Positions 49,628-60,070 of a stretch of DNA of 64,000 bases are shown here, one piece after another; the stretch's first letter is position 1, and each line of letters starts with the position of its first letter. The stretch comes from Enterobacter sp. ENT03 (GTDB taxonomy: Bacteria > Pseudomonadota > Gammaproteobacteria > Enterobacterales > Enterobacteriaceae). Location: the NCBI RefSeq assembly GCF_019218745.1, contig NZ_JAHUXA010000011.1, positions 93,217 through 157,216 of the forward strand. Direction: 5' to 3'. The notes beneath the pieces are model-generated. The model did no database searches. It was not told the DNA's origin and was given only the letters and a program-made list of their open reading frames with translations. The position numbers and the translations under genes were made by a program.

Positions 49628-49705
49628 CCCTCTCCCCAGGGAGAGGGAACAGATCGAGCGCGGGCCTGATTTCCCCCTCTCCCCAGAGAGAGGACCGGGT
49701 GAGGG
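49616..49705. repeat. CCCTCACCC-bounded inverted-repeat element
   Basis: CCCTCACCC (49616-49624) and GGGTGAGGG (49697-49705) form the ends, with inner CCCTCTCCC/GGGAGAGGG arms. It overlaps the LacI-family stop. Part of it (GGGAGAGGGAACAGATCGAG) recurs inverted at 63844-63870. Confidence 0.88.
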
Positions 49706-49712
49706 AAGAAGA

Positions 49713-50357
49713 TTACGCGGTACCCTGTGGCGGCAGACAGACGCCAATCCCGCCGATCCCGCAGTAGCCGTACGGATTTTTATGCAGATACTGCTGGTGG
49801 TCATCTTCCGCATAGTAAAACGGCCCGGCGGTTTTGATCTCGGTGGTGACCTCGCGATCGTCGCCCGCCGCACGCATAGCGGCCTGGAAGCGCGCCAGAC
49901 TCGCTTTCGCCGCGGCGTCCTGCTCTGGCGTCAGGGGATAAATCGCCGAGCGGTACTGAGTGCCGTGATCGTTGCCCTGGCGCATCCCCTGAGCCGGATC
50001 GTGATTCTCCCAGAAAACCTGCAACAGTTGCTCATAGCTGATGACGTTCGGATCGTAGACGACGCGCACGGCTTCGGCGTGGCCAGTGTCGCCGCTGCAC
50101 ACTTCGCGATAGGTCGGATTCGGCGTATAGCCTCCCATATACCCGGCGGCGGTGCTGTAAACGCCCGGTAAAACCCAGAACAAACGTTCAACGCCCCAGA
50201 AACAGCCCATGGCGAAAAATGCGACGTCCATCCCGTCCGGGACATTCGTCATCGAATGCTCATTGACCGCATGCAGGCTGGCAACTGGCATCGGTGTGTT
50301 ACGGCCCGGCAATGCATCCGCCTGAGTAACAAGGTGTTTTTTATCAAATAGACTCAC
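49713..50357 (-). CDS. msrA: MsrA, peptide methionine-S-sulfoxide reductase
   Basis: 214 residues with the catalytic GCFWG motif (Cys52), followed by [26 protein letters not shown], and resolving cysteines near the C-terminus ([16 protein letters not shown]). It reduces S-methionine sulfoxide in proteins with thioredoxin. E. coli MsrA is 212 residues. Divergent from tamA. Confidence 0.96.
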   Translation of the reverse strand: MSLFDKKHLVTQADALPGRNTPMPVASLHAVNEHSMTNVPDGMDVAFFAMGCFWGVERLFWVLPGVYSTAAGYMGGYTPNPTYREVCSGDTGHAEAVRVVYDPNVISYEQLLQVFWENHDPAQGMRQGNDHGTQYRSAIYPLTPEQDAAAKASLARFQAAMRAAGDDREVTTEIKTAGPFYYAEDDHQQYLHKNPYGYCGIGGIGVCLPPQGTA

Positions 50358-50568
50358 GGTGTGGCCTCCGGGGAAAGGGAATTGTGGTTAGGGTTGTAAC
50401 GGCGCTCGTCTTTTAACACAATAAGTGCCTTAAATACGGCTAAATTTAAACATAAGAAATATTGAGGTTGTCGTCTGTTTTTCAACCCGCATTGTTGAAT
50501 TATTGTTAAGCCGGGAGCGGCATTTTGGTTTCCTTCCAGGGCCAGGACAAGGATATTCAGGAGAGAAC

Positions 50569-52302
50569 GTGCCACAGATCCGTCTTATATGTGTTGCCAG
50601 TTTACTGCTGGCAAGCGGTCACGCCTTTGCGGCTAACGTCCGTTTGCAGGTTGAGGGGTTATCAGGCGCGCTACAAAAAAACGTCCGCGCACAGCTATCG
50701 ACGATTGAAAGCGATGAGGTCACCCCCGATCGCCGCTTTCGCGCTCGCGTGGATGATGCGATCCGTGATGGTCTGAAGGCGCTTGGCTACTACGAGCCGA
50801 CCATTGAGTTTGATCTGCGACCGCCTCCGGCGAAAGGCCGCCAGGTGCTGATCGCCCGCGTGTCGCCGGGTGAACCGGTACGCATCGGCGGTACGGACGT
50901 GATCCTGCGCGGCGGCGCACGTACCGATCATGATTATCTCGACCTGCTGAAAACCCGTCCGGCCATCGGTACTGTGTTGAATCACCACGATTACGACAGC
51001 TTCAAAAAATCCCTGACCAACGTTGCCCTGCGCAAAGGCTATTTCGACAGTCAGTTTAATAAAAGCCAGTTGGGTGTTGCCCTCGATCGCCATCAGGCGT
51101 TCTGGGATATTGATTACGACAGCGGCACGCGCTACCGCTTTGGCGCGGTCACGTTTGAAGGCTCGCAAATCCGCGAAGAGTATTTGCAAAATCTGGTGCC
51201 CTTCAAAGAGGGCGATTACTACCAGACCAAAGACCTGGCAGAGCTGAACCGTCGCCTGTCTGCCACCGGCTGGTTTAACTCGGTGATCGTCGCCCCTGAA
51301 TTTGAAAAATCGCGTAAAACCAAAGTATTGCCGCTGCATGGCGTGATGTCGCCGCGCACGGAAAACACCATTGAAACCGGCGTCGGCTATTCCACCGACG
51401 TCGGACCGCGGGTAAAAGCCTCGTGGAAAAAACCGTGGATGAACTCCTACGGCCATAGCCTGACCACCAACGCCAGCATCTCTGCCCCGGAGCAGCAGCT
51501 GGATTTCAGCTACAAAGTGCCACTGTTAAAAAATCCGCTGGAGCAGTATTACCTGGTGCAGGGTGGCCTGAAGCGTACCGATCTGAACGATACGCAAGCC
51601 GACTCCACCACGCTTGCGGTGTCCCGTTACTGGGATCTCTCCAGCGGCTGGCAACGCGCCATTAACCTGCGCTGGAGTCTCGATCACTTTACCCAGGGCA
51701 ACGTCACCCACACCACGATGTTGCTCTATCCGGGCGTGATGATAAGCCGTACCCGCTCGCGCGGCGGCCTGATGCCGACCTGGGGCGATTCCCAGCGCTA
51801 CTCCATTGATTACTCCAATACCGCCTGGGGCTCGGACGTCGATTTCTCGGTATTACAGGCGCAGAACGTCTGGATCCGCACGCTGTACGATCGCCATCGC
51901 TTTGTGGCGCGCGGCAACCTCGGCTGGATCGAAACCGGCGACTTCGACAAAGTGCCGCCGGATCTGCGTTTCTTCGCCGGTGGCGATCGCAGTATTCGTG
52001 GTTATAAATACAAATCCATTTCGCCAGAAGATAATGACGGCAAGCTGAAAGGGGCGTCGAAACTGGCGACCGGCTCGCTGGAGTACCAGTACAACGTCAC
52101 CGGGAAATGGTGGGGTGCGACCTTTATCGACAGCGGCGAAGCGGTAAGCGACATTCGCCGCAGCGATTTCAAAACCGGCGCAGGCGTCGGTGTGCGCTGG
52201 CAATCGCCGGTCGGCCCGATCAAGCTCGACCTCGCCGTCCCTGTCGGCGACAAAGACGAGCATGGATTACAGTTTTACATCGGTCTGGGGCCTGAATTAT
52301 GA
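50569..52302 (+). CDS. tamA: TamA, Omp85-family translocation and assembly module subunit
   Basis: 577 residues counting from GTG 50569, where CAGGAG is 6-10 bases upstream; the frame extends to 50503 but without a site, and the E. coli protein is also 577. Signal peptide [20 protein letters not shown], three POTRA domains (about 22-260), then a 16-strand Omp85 barrel with the VRGF-like loop motif [10 protein letters not shown] (about 486-495). It sits in the outer membrane and, with TamB, helps insert or move lipids and autotransporters. It overlaps tamB by four bases (ATGA). Confidence 0.95.
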   Translation: MPQIRLICVASLLLASGHAFAANVRLQVEGLSGALQKNVRAQLSTIESDEVTPDRRFRARVDDAIRDGLKALGYYEPTIEFDLRPPPAKGRQVLIARVSPGEPVRIGGTDVILRGGARTDHDYLDLLKTRPAIGTVLNHHDYDSFKKSLTNVALRKGYFDSQFNKSQLGVALDRHQAFWDIDYDSGTRYRFGAVTFEGSQIREEYLQNLVPFKEGDYYQTKDLAELNRRLSATGWFNSVIVAPEFEKSRKTKVLPLHGVMSPRTENTIETGVGYSTDVGPRVKASWKKPWMNSYGHSLTTNASISAPEQQLDFSYKVPLLKNPLEQYYLVQGGLKRTDLNDTQADSTTLAVSRYWDLSSGWQRAINLRWSLDHFTQGNVTHTTMLLYPGVMISRTRSRGGLMPTWGDSQRYSIDYSNTAWGSDVDFSVLQAQNVWIRTLYDRHRFVARGNLGWIETGDFDKVPPDLRFFAGGDRSIRGYKYKSISPEDNDGKLKGASKLATGSLEYQYNVTGKWWGATFIDSGEAVSDIRRSDFKTGAGVGVRWQSPVGPIKLDLAVPVGDKDEHGLQFYIGLGPEL

Positions 52303-55300
52303 GTTTATGGAAGAAAATAAGCCTCGGCGTACTGATCTTTATCCTGCTGCTGCTGGGCACCGTGGCGTTTCTGGTGGGGACCACCACCGGCCTGCATACG
52401 CTGTTTAAGGCCGCCAATCGCTGGGTACCGGGGCTGGAAATTGGCCAGGTCACCGGCGGCTGGCGCGATCTGCATCTGAAAAACCTGCGCTACACGCAGC
52501 CTGGCGTGGCGGTTAACGCCGGGGATATTCATCTGGCGGTGAAACTCGGCTGCCTGCGTGACTCCAGCCTGTGCGTGAACGATCTGTCGCTAAAAGACAT
52601 TAACGTGGTGATAGACAGCAAGAAAATGCCGAAGTCTGAGCAGGTGGAAGAAGAGGATACCGGCCCGCTGGATCTCTCCACCCCTTACGCCATCACCTTG
52701 AGCCGGGTGGCGCTCAATAACATCAATATCAAAATTGACGACACCACCGTGTCGCTGATCGAATTCACCAGCGGGCTGAACTGGCAGGAGAAAAACCTGA
52801 CGCTGAAGCCGACTACGCTTCAGGGCCTGCTGATCGCGCTGCCAAAAGTGGCGGAAGTGGCGCAGGAAGAGGTGGTCGATCCGAAGATCAATAACCCGCA
52901 TCCGGATGAAAAGCCGCTGGGTGAAACGCTGAAAGACCTGTTCTCGAAGCCGGTGCTGCCGGAAATGACCGACGTACATCTACCGCTGAATCTCAATATC
53001 GAGGAGTTTCGCGGCGAATCCCTGCGGCTGACCGGCGATACCGACATTCTGGTGCGTAACATGCTGCTGAAAGTCAGTACCCAGGATGGGAATATGACCC
53101 TCGACGCGCTGGACATCGACTCAAACCAGGGCACGGTCAACGCCACCGGTACTGCGCAGCTCAGCCATAACTGGCCGGTAGATCTGACGCTCAACAGCAC
53201 GCTGAATGTCGAGCCGCTGAAAGGCGAGAAAGTGAAGCTCAAGGTGGGCGGCGCATTGCGTGACACGCTCGACGTTGGCATTAATCTTTCCGGCCCGGTG
53301 GATATGGTGCTGCGTGCGCAAACGCAGCTTGCCGAAGCGGGTCTGCCGCTGAACCTGGAGGTGGTGAGCGAGCAGCTGTACTGGCCGTTTACCGGCGAGC
53401 GCGAGTATCAGGCCGACGATCTGAAACTGAAGCTCAGCGGCAAAATGACCGACTACACCCTGTCGTTCCGCACCGCGGTGAAAGGGCAGAGCGTGCCGCC
53501 TGCCACTATTCTGCTGGATGCGAAGGGTAATGAGCAGCAGATCAATCTCGATAAGCTGACCATTGCGGCGCTGGAGGGCAAGACCGAGCTGAAAGCGCTG
53601 CTCGACTGGCAGCAGGCAATCAGCTGGCGCGGCGATCTGACGTTGAACGGCATCAATACCGCGAAAGAATTCCCGGACTGGCCGTCAAAACTGAACGGCG
53701 TTATCAAAACCCGTGGCAGTCTGTACGGCGGAACCTGGCAGATGGATATTCCGCAGCTGAAAATCACCGGTAACGTTAAGCAAAATAAAGTGGATGTGGA
53801 CGGCTCCCTGAAAGGGAACAGCTATCTGCAATGGGTGATCCCCGGTCTGCATCTGCAACTGGGTCCGAACAGCGCCGAGGTGAAAGGCGAGCTGGGCGTA
53901 AAAGATCTCAACCTCGATGCGGTGATTAACGCGCCGGGGCTGGATAACGCGCTGCCGGGGCTTGGCGGCACGGCAAAAGGCCTGGTGAAAGTGCGCGGCA
54001 CCGTGGAGGCCCCGCAGGTGCTGGCAGATATTACCGCCCGCGCACTGCGCTGGCAGGAGCTGTCCGTCGCCAGTGTGCGCGTGGACGGCGATGTGAAGTC
54101 CACCGATCAGATCGCCGGCCACCTCAACGTGCGCGCTGAGCGCATCGTGCAGCCGGGCGTTAACCTGAGCCTGGTCCAGCTGGAGGCAAAAGGCAGTGAG
54201 AAGCAGCATGCGCTACAGCTGCGTGTGCAGGGCGAGCCGGTATCCGGTCAGCTCAAGCTCGCGGGCAGCTTCGATCGCGCCACCGAACGCTGGAAAGGCA
54301 GCCTGAGCGATACCCGCTTTGCCACCCCGGTCGGGCCGTGGTCCCTTAATCGGGCGATTGCGCTGGATTACCGCAACGCGGAGCAGAAGATCAGCATCGG
54401 GCCACACTGCTGGAATAACCCGAATGCGGAACTGTGCGTGCCGCAAACCATCGACGCCGGAGCCGAAGGGCGCGCGGTGGTGAACCTTAATCGCTTCGAT
54501 CTGGCGATGGTCAAACCCTTTATGCCGAATGCCACCCAGGCCAGCGGTATTTTCAGCGGTAAGGCCGATGTGAGCTGGGATACAACGAAAGAAGGGCTGC
54601 CGCAGGGTGAAGTGACCCTCTCCGGGCGCAACGTGCGTGTCACGCAGACTATTAATGACGCGCCGCTGCTGGTGGCTTTCGACACCCTAAATCTTAATGC
54701 GCGGCTGCGCGACAACCGGGCCGATCTGGGCTGGATGATGCGGCTGACCAATAACGGGCAGTTTGACGGCCAGGTGCAGATCATCGATCCGCAGGGGCGG
54801 CGTAATCTGGGCGGCAACGTTAATATCCGCAACTTCTCCATCGGCATGGTCAACGCTATCTTCTCCCGTGGCGAAAAAGCGGCGGGTACGCTGAGTGCGA
54901 ACCTGCGGCTGGCGGGGGATGCGCAGAGTCCACAGCTGTTCGGGCAAATGCAACTGAACGGCGTGGACATCGACGGCAACTTTATGCCGTTCGACATGCA
55001 GCCGAGCCAGCTGGCGATGAACTTTAACGGTCAGAGTTCGACGCTTCAGGGGGTGGTGCGCACCCAGCAGGGGCAGATCAACCTTAGCGGCGATGCAGAC
55101 TGGAGCCAGCTCGACAACTGGCGCGCACGGGTTGCCGCCAAAGGCAGCAAGGTGCGCATTACCGTGCCGCCGATGATCCGTCTCGATGCGTCGCCGGATG
55201 TGGTGTTTGTCGCCACGCCGGATCTGTTCACCCTTGATGGCAGCATTGATATTCCGTGGGCGCGCATCGTGGTACACGACGTACCAGAGAGCGCGGTCGG

Positions 55301-56075
55301 CGTGTCTAACGACGAAGTCATGCTGAATGCCAACCTGGAACCGGAGAAACCGCAGTCCGCCAGCATCCCGATCAACAGCAACCTTATCGTGCATGTCGGC
55401 AATAACGTGCGTATGGACGCGTTTGGCCTGAAAGCACGTCTGAACGGTGATTTAAAAGTTGCTCAGGATAATCAAGGGCTTGGCCTGAACGGACAAATAA
55501 ATATCCCCGAAGGACGCTTCCATGCCTACGGTCAGGATTTGATTGTGCGCAAAGGTGAGTTATTGTTCTCGGGTCCACCGGATCAACCTTTACTTAACAT
55601 TGAAGCGATCCGTAACCCCGAGGCCACCGAAAACGATGTGATTGCTGGCGTGCGGGTGACCGGTACCGCCGACGAACCGAAGGCGGAGATCTTCTCCGAT
55701 CCGGCGATGTCGCAGCAGGAAGCGCTCTCTTATTTACTGCGTGGCCAGCCGCTCGATAGCGATCAGAGCGACAGCGCGGCAATGACCTCGGCCCTTGTTG
55801 GTCTGGGGGTTGCACAAAGTGGGCAGGTTGTGGGTAAAATCGGCGAGACGTTCGGCGTCAGCAATCTGGCACTGGATACTGCCGGCGTGGGGGACTCCTC
55901 CCAGGTGGTGGTCAGCGGTTACGTACTGCCGGGTCTGCAGGTGAAGTATGGAGTGGGTATTTTTGATTCTCTGGCAACGCTCACGCTGCGCTATCGCCTG
56001 ATGCCTAAGCTTTATCTCGAAGCGGTGTCTGGCATAGATCAGGCACTTGATTTGCTCTATCAGTTTGAGTTTTAG
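52299..56075 (+). CDS. tamB: TamB, AsmA-like envelope-spanning protein
   Basis: 1258 residues: an N-terminal membrane anchor (about 7-28), a very long beta-rich (taco-like) periplasmic part with repeating strand motifs, and the C-terminal DUF490 domain (about 920-1258). TamB spans the periplasm and partners TamA; related AsmA-type proteins carry phospholipids to the outer membrane. Length as in E. coli (1259). Start ATG 52299 is coupled to tamA. Confidence 0.96.
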   Translation: MSLWKKISLGVLIFILLLLGTVAFLVGTTTGLHTLFKAANRWVPGLEIGQVTGGWRDLHLKNLRYTQPGVAVNAGDIHLAVKLGCLRDSSLCVNDLSLKDINVVIDSKKMPKSEQVEEEDTGPLDLSTPYAITLSRVALNNINIKIDDTTVSLIEFTSGLNWQEKNLTLKPTTLQGLLIALPKVAEVAQEEVVDPKINNPHPDEKPLGETLKDLFSKPVLPEMTDVHLPLNLNIEEFRGESLRLTGDTDILVRNMLLKVSTQDGNMTLDALDIDSNQGTVNATGTAQLSHNWPVDLTLNSTLNVEPLKGEKVKLKVGGALRDTLDVGINLSGPVDMVLRAQTQLAEAGLPLNLEVVSEQLYWPFTGEREYQADDLKLKLSGKMTDYTLSFRTAVKGQSVPPATILLDAKGNEQQINLDKLTIAALEGKTELKALLDWQQAISWRGDLTLNGINTAKEFPDWPSKLNGVIKTRGSLYGGTWQMDIPQLKITGNVKQNKVDVDGSLKGNSYLQWVIPGLHLQLGPNSAEVKGELGVKDLNLDAVINAPGLDNALPGLGGTAKGLVKVRGTVEAPQVLADITARALRWQELSVASVRVDGDVKSTDQIAGHLNVRAERIVQPGVNLSLVQLEAKGSEKQHALQLRVQGEPVSGQLKLAGSFDRATERWKGSLSDTRFATPVGPWSLNRAIALDYRNAEQKISIGPHCWNNPNAELCVPQTIDAGAEGRAVVNLNRFDLAMVKPFMPNATQASGIFSGKADVSWDTTKEGLPQGEVTLSGRNVRVTQTINDAPLLVAFDTLNLNARLRDNRADLGWMMRLTNNGQFDGQVQIIDPQGRRNLGGNVNIRNFSIGMVNAIFSRGEKAAGTLSANLRLAGDAQSPQLFGQMQLNGVDIDGNFMPFDMQPSQLAMNFNGQSSTLQGVVRTQQGQINLSGDADWSQLDNWRARVAAKGSKVRITVPPMIRLDASPDVVFVATPDLFTLDGSIDIPWARIVVHDVPESAVGVSNDEVMLNANLEPEKPQSASIPINSNLIVHVGNNVRMDAFGLKARLNGDLKVAQDNQGLGLNGQINIPEGRFHAYGQDLIVRKGELLFSGPPDQPLLNIEAIRNPEATENDVIAGVRVTGTADEPKAEIFSDPAMSQQEALSYLLRGQPLDSDQSDSAAMTSALVGLGVAQSGQVVGKIGETFGVSNLALDTAGVGDSSQVVVSGYVLPGLQVKYGVGIFDSLATLTLRYRLMPKLYLEAVSGIDQALDLLYQFEF

Positions 56076-56077
56076 CA

Positions 56078-56422
56078 ATGCGAATATTTGTCTACGGCAG
56101 TTTACGACGCAAGCAAGGCAACAGCCACTGGATGACCAACGCTCAGTGGCTGGGCGATCACAATGTTGAAGATTTTCGACTGTACAGCCTCGGCCACTAC
56201 CCCGGCGCGGTGCCGGGTACGGGTCATGTGCAGGGTGAAGTCTATCGTATCGATTCGGCGACCCTTGCCGAACTGGATGCATTACGCACCGCAGGCGGTG
56301 AGTATAAACGTCAGTTGATCCAGACACCGTACGGCAGCGCATGGATGTACGTGTACCAGCGCCCGGTCGACGGACGCACATGGATAGAATCCGGAAACTG
56401 GCTGGATCGGGATCAGTATTAA
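56078..56422 (+). CDS. ytfP: YtfP, gamma-glutamylcyclotransferase-like protein
   Basis: 114 residues, GGCT/BtrG-like fold. The substrate-binding YGSLR motif (6-10) and the catalytic-site Glu in LAELDALRTAGGEYKRQLI fit the family. Physiological substrate not established. It starts two bases after the tamB stop. Confidence 0.92.
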   Translation: MRIFVYGSLRRKQGNSHWMTNAQWLGDHNVEDFRLYSLGHYPGAVPGTGHVQGEVYRIDSATLAELDALRTAGGEYKRQLIQTPYGSAWMYVYQRPVDGRTWIESGNWLDRDQY

Positions 56423-56494
56423 TCCCCCTGGCGGGCGCGGTCTGCCGGCTGATTAAAGCGCGATAGTTTTTACTTTGGCTTTTAAAAGAAATAA

Positions 56495-56528
56495 AAAAAC
56501 GAACCCTGCATAAGCAGGGTTCGTTTTT
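56495..56528. terminator. Bidirectional terminator between ytfP and ppa
   Basis: A perfect 15-bp stem (AAAAACGAACCCTGC / GCAGGGTTCGTTTTT) with a 4-base loop, A-run on one side and T-run on the other. It serves both convergent genes. Confidence 0.92.
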
Positions 56529-56560
56529 AGTCATGCTTTAAATAAACCCGCGATACGGAA

Positions 56561-57091
56561 TTATTTCTTCGCTGCGCGCTCGAAAGAGGCCACGATTTCA
56601 GCTTTCGCCGTTTCTGCGTTGTCCCAGCCGTCCACTTTCACCCATTTGCCTTTCTCGAGATCTTTATAGTGCTCGAAGAAGTGAGTGATCTGCGCTTTCA
56701 GCAGTTCCGGCAGGTCGTTCACATCTTTAATGTGATCGTATTCTTTGCTCAGTTTGGTGTGCGGAACCGCAACCAGCTTGGCATCTTCGCCCGCTTCGTC
56801 GGTCATTTTCAGCACGCCAACCGGACGGCAGCGCACCACAGAGCCTGGCTGTAACGGGTACGGCGTCGGCACCAGCACGTCAACCGGGTCACCGTCCAGA
56901 GACAGGGTGTGGTTGATGTAGCCGTAGTTGCACGGATAGAACATTGCGGTAGACATGAAACGGTCAACAAACAGCGCGCCGGTGTCTTTGTCGATTTCAT
57001 ATTTGATCGGATCGGCGTTGGCCGGGATCTCGATAACCACGTAGATGTCTTCTGGCAGATCTTTGCCCGCAGGTACGTTCAATAAGCTCAT
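56561..57091 (-). CDS. ppa: Inorganic pyrophosphatase
   Basis: 176 residues from ATG 57091 (AAGGAAA upstream; the frame extends to 57121), the E. coli start. Family I PPase: the [10 protein letters not shown] motif (65-74) carries the Mg2+ Asp residues Asp66, Asp68 and Asp71, with Asp98 and Asp103 in [11 protein letters not shown]. It hydrolyses pyrophosphate as a cytoplasmic hexamer. A TATAAT -10-like hexamer is at 57136-57131 on the minus strand. Confidence 0.97.
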   Translation of the reverse strand: MSLLNVPAGKDLPEDIYVVIEIPANADPIKYEIDKDTGALFVDRFMSTAMFYPCNYGYINHTLSLDGDPVDVLVPTPYPLQPGSVVRCRPVGVLKMTDEAGEDAKLVAVPHTKLSKEYDHIKDVNDLPELLKAQITHFFEHYKDLEKGKWVKVDGWDNAETAKAEIVASFERAAKK

Positions 57092-57253
57092 GTTTGTTTC
57101 CTTTAAAATGTGTGCAAACAAGTGCCGGGTATTATAGCCAACTCCTCGGGAATGTCTCTGGCTGTTTTCTTCCGTTCAGTCGGCTAATCGGCGGATCCGG
57201 AGCATTCTGACGCGCGGATTGTCCATAAAGTTAGCTGCATACTGAATAAATTT

Positions 57254-57269
57254 GTGGAAGCGTTTACAC
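57254..57269. promoter_or_regulatory. GalR/GalS-type operator upstream of ytfQ
   Basis: GTGGAAGCGTTTACAC, a full match to the GalR/GalS pattern GTGNAANCGNTTNCAC. Located 222 bases upstream of ytfQ. I recall GalR/GalS control of ytfQ in E. coli. Confidence 0.75.
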
Positions 57270-57401
57270 AACGCATTCCGTGACCCTGACGCAGGTAAAA
57301 TTTCCGCAAATTTCAGGTATGTCAAAGGTCTGTTAAAACGTCACTTTTCGCGCGCTGGATCTCATCTGCTTCTTAACCTTTCATTCACTTTTCCGAAGTG
57401 T

Positions 57402-57424
57402 GATGTAACGCATTCTGTTACATC
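57402..57424. promoter_or_regulatory. GATGTAAC-7-GTTACATC inverted repeat before ytfQ
   Basis: A perfect 8-bp inverted repeat with a 7-base spacer, ending 66 bases before the ytfQ start. It has the size of a dimeric repressor or activator site, but I cannot assign a factor. Confidence 0.5.
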
Positions 57425-57490
57425 TCTGGTTGTCTATAGTGTCCAGGCAGGTGAAGTTATAGCCAACAATAACCCTACGAGGATGTCCCT

Positions 57491-58447
57491 ATGTGGAAGC
57501 GCTTACTTCTTGTCACAGCAGTTTCGGCAGCCATGTCGTCTATGGCGATGGCCGCACCCCTTACCGTCGGTTTTTCGCAGGTCGGATCTGAGTCCGGCTG
57601 GCGTGCCGCAGAAACCAGCGTCGCGAAAAGCGAAGCGGAAAAGCGGGGTATTACCCTGAAAATTGCTGATGGTCAGCAAAAACAGGAAAACCAGATCAAA
57701 GCCGTTCGTTCCTTCATCGCCCAGGGCGTGGATGCGATCTTTATTGCGCCGGTCGTGGCGACAGGCTGGGAGCCGGTACTGAAAGAAGCAAAAGAAGCGG
57801 AGATCCCGGTCTTCCTGCTCGACCGTAACATTGATGTGAAAGATAAATCGCTCTACATGACCACCGTTACCGCAGACAACGTGCTGGAAGGCAAGCTGAT
57901 TGGCGAATGGCTGGTGAAAACCGTCGGCGACAAGCAGTGTAACGTGGTGGAGCTACAGGGTACGGTGGGCGCGAGCGTCGCCATCGACCGTAAAAAAGGC
58001 TTCGCCGAGGCGATCAGTAAAGCCCCTAACATCAAAATTATTCGTTCTCAGTCCGGCGACTTCACCCGCAGTAAAGGGAAAGAGGTCATGGAAAGCTTTA
58101 TTAAAGCGGAAAACAACGGCAAGAACATCTGCATGGTTTACGCCCATAACGACGACATGGTGATCGGCGCGATCCAGGCCATCAAAGAAGCGGGCCTCAA
58201 ACCGGGCAAAGACATTCTGACCGGCTCCATCGACGGCGTACCGGACATCTACAAAGCGATGATCGACGGCGAAGCCAATGCCAGCGTTGAACTGACACCA
58301 AACATGGCTGGCCCGGCATTCGATGCGCTGGAAAAATTCAAAAAAGACGGCACCCAGCCTGAAAAAGTCACCATCACCAAATCCACGCTCTACCTGCCGG
58401 ATACGGCGAAAGAAGAGTTAGAGAAGAAGAAAAACATGGGCTATTAA
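57491..58447 (+). CDS. ytfQ: YtfQ, galactofuranose ABC-transporter binding protein
   Basis: 318 residues with a signal peptide (MWKRLLLVTAVSAAMSSMAMA, cleavage near 21), then a type-1 periplasmic binding protein (VGFSQVGSESGWRAAETSV, LLDRNID, VELQGTVGASVAIDRKKGF, GSIDGVPDIYKAM). In E. coli YtfQ binds galactofuranose with high selectivity. AGGATG precedes ATG 57491. First gene of ytfQ-ytfR-ytfT-yjfF. Confidence 0.96.
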   Translation: MWKRLLLVTAVSAAMSSMAMAAPLTVGFSQVGSESGWRAAETSVAKSEAEKRGITLKIADGQQKQENQIKAVRSFIAQGVDAIFIAPVVATGWEPVLKEAKEAEIPVFLLDRNIDVKDKSLYMTTVTADNVLEGKLIGEWLVKTVGDKQCNVVELQGTVGASVAIDRKKGFAEAISKAPNIKIIRSQSGDFTRSKGKEVMESFIKAENNGKNICMVYAHNDDMVIGAIQAIKEAGLKPGKDILTGSIDGVPDIYKAMIDGEANASVELTPNMAGPAFDALEKFKKDGTQPEKVTITKSTLYLPDTAKEELEKKKNMGY

Positions 58448-58466
58448 GCCTTTAAGCCAGGAAAAA

Positions 58467-58541
58467 AGCCGGGCGGCGCTGCGCTTGCCCGGCCTACAGT
58501 ACACGCTTTTGTAGGCCGGCTAAGCGTAGCGCCATCCGGCT
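58467..58541. repeat. REP pair between ytfQ and ytfR
   Basis: Two REP hairpins (GCCGGGCGGCGCTGCGC... at 58467-58496 and GTAGGCCGGCTAAGCGTAGCGCCATCCGGC-type at 58511-58541). Such elements in a transporter operon often stabilise the binding-protein part of the mRNA, giving more YtfQ than YtfR. Confidence 0.85.
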
Positions 58542-58557
58542 TGATGCAGGGGGAACC

Positions 58558-60060
58558 ATGACCACTGAACAGCACCAGGAAATCCTCCGGACAGAGGGCT
58601 TAAGCAAATTCTTCCCTGGCGTCAAGGCACTGGATAACGTCGATTTCAGCCTGCGGCGCGGCGAAATTATGGCGCTGCTCGGTGAAAACGGCGCGGGAAA
58701 ATCGACGCTGATTAAAGCGTTGACCGGGGTGTATCACGCTGAGCGCGGCACCATTCATCTGGAAGGCGAACTTATCGCGCCAAAAAATACCGCCCATGCC
58801 CAGCAACTGGGGATCGGCACCGTTTATCAGGAAGTGAACCTGCTGCCGAATATGTCGGTGGCGGATAACCTGTTTATTGGCCGCGAACCCCGGCGTTTCG
58901 GGTTTCTGCGCCGTAAAGAGATGGAAAAACGCGCCACCGCGTTGATGGAGTCCTACGGCTTCTCTCTCGACGTGCGCGAGCCGCTCAACCGCTTTTCCGT
59001 GGCGATGCAGCAGATCGTCGCCATTTGCCGCGCCATCGACCTCTCAGCCAAAGTGCTGATCCTCGATGAGCCTACCGCCAGTCTCGATACTCAGGAAGTG
59101 GAGATGCTGTTTACCCTGATGCGCCAGCTGCGCGATCAGGGCGTCAGCCTGATTTTTGTCACCCACTTTCTCGATCAGGTGTATGACGTCAGCGACCGCA
59201 TCACCGTGCTGCGCAACGGCAGTTTTGTCGGCTGCAAAGAGACGCGGGAACTGCCGCAAATCGAGCTGGTTAAAATGATGCTTGGCCGTGAACTGGACAA
59301 CAACGCTCTGCAACGGGCGGGGCGCACGCTGCTCAGCGACAAACCGGTCGCCGCGTTTAAAGATTTCGGCAAAAAAGGCGTGATCGCGCCCTTCGATCTT
59401 GAGGTTCGTCCCGGTGAAATCGTTGGCCTGGCGGGACTGTTAGGCTCCGGACGTACCGAAACCGCTGAGGTGATCTTCGGTATCAAACCCGCCGATCAGG
59501 GCACGGCGCTGATCAAAGGCAAACCGCAAACGCTGCGCTCGCCGCACCAGGCCTCCTGCCTAGGCATTGGTTTCTGCCCGGAAGATCGTAAAACCGACGG
59601 CATTATTGCCGCCGCCTCGGTGCGGGAAAATATTATTCTGGCGCTACAGGCCCAGCGCGGATGGCTGCGACCAATCCCGCGTAAAGAGCAGAATGAGATC
59701 GCCGCGCGCTTTATTCGTCAGCTGGGGATCCGCACGCCGAGCGCCGAACAGCCGATTGAATTTCTCTCCGGCGGCAATCAGCAAAAAGTGCTGCTCTCCC
59801 GCTGGCTGCTGACACGGCCGCAGTTCCTGATCCTCGACGAGCCGACGCGCGGCATCGACGTGGGCGCGCATGCCGAGATCATCCGGCTTATCGAAACCCT
59901 CTGCGCCGACGGTCTGGCGCTGCTGGTCATCTCCTCCGAACTGGAAGAACTGGTTGGCTATGCCGATCGGGTGATCATCATGCGCGATCGCAAACAGGTC
60001 GCGGAGATCCCGCTGGCGGAACTTACCGTCCCGGCGATCATGAATGCCATTGCGGCCTAA
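58558..60060 (+). CDS. ytfR: YtfR, galactofuranose ABC-transporter ATPase (tandem domains)
   Basis: 500 residues with two ABC domains, RbsA-like. The first (1-250) has Walker A GENGAGKST (about 41-49) and Walker B LILDEPTASLD; the second (250-500) has a degenerate Walker A GLLGSGRTE (the norm for this family) and LSGGNQQKVLLSRWLL plus LILDEPTRGID. It energises sugar import with YtfT and YjfF. GGGGAACC precedes ATG 58558. Confidence 0.95.
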   Translation: MTTEQHQEILRTEGLSKFFPGVKALDNVDFSLRRGEIMALLGENGAGKSTLIKALTGVYHAERGTIHLEGELIAPKNTAHAQQLGIGTVYQEVNLLPNMSVADNLFIGREPRRFGFLRRKEMEKRATALMESYGFSLDVREPLNRFSVAMQQIVAICRAIDLSAKVLILDEPTASLDTQEVEMLFTLMRQLRDQGVSLIFVTHFLDQVYDVSDRITVLRNGSFVGCKETRELPQIELVKMMLGRELDNNALQRAGRTLLSDKPVAAFKDFGKKGVIAPFDLEVRPGEIVGLAGLLGSGRTETAEVIFGIKPADQGTALIKGKPQTLRSPHQASCLGIGFCPEDRKTDGIIAAASVRENIILALQAQRGWLRPIPRKEQNEIAARFIRQLGIRTPSAEQPIEFLSGGNQQKVLLSRWLLTRPQFLILDEPTRGIDVGAHAEIIRLIETLCADGLALLVISSELEELVGYADRVIIMRDRKQVAEIPLAELTVPAIMNAIAA

Positions 60061-60070
60061 GGAGAAGCAT

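Larger units (their letters stand above)
57092..57490. promoter_or_regulatory. ppa-ytfQ divergent control region
   Basis: 399 bases. It holds the ppa promoter (TATAAT near 57131), a GalR/GalS-type operator at 57254-57269, and an 8-bp inverted repeat at 57402-57424 next to ytfQ. A short AT-rich stretch near 57420-57480 probably holds the ytfQ promoter. No gene is supported here. Confidence 0.7.

Noticed and set aside
57252..57659. A frame crossing the ytfQ leader and signal peptide
   Set aside because: It overlaps the GalR box and ytfQ in another frame, has no ribosome site and no recognisable domain.
59401..59480. Degenerate second Walker A in YtfR as a sign of damage
   Set aside because: GLLGSGRTE is the normal form of the second domain in RbsA-type tandem ATPases.
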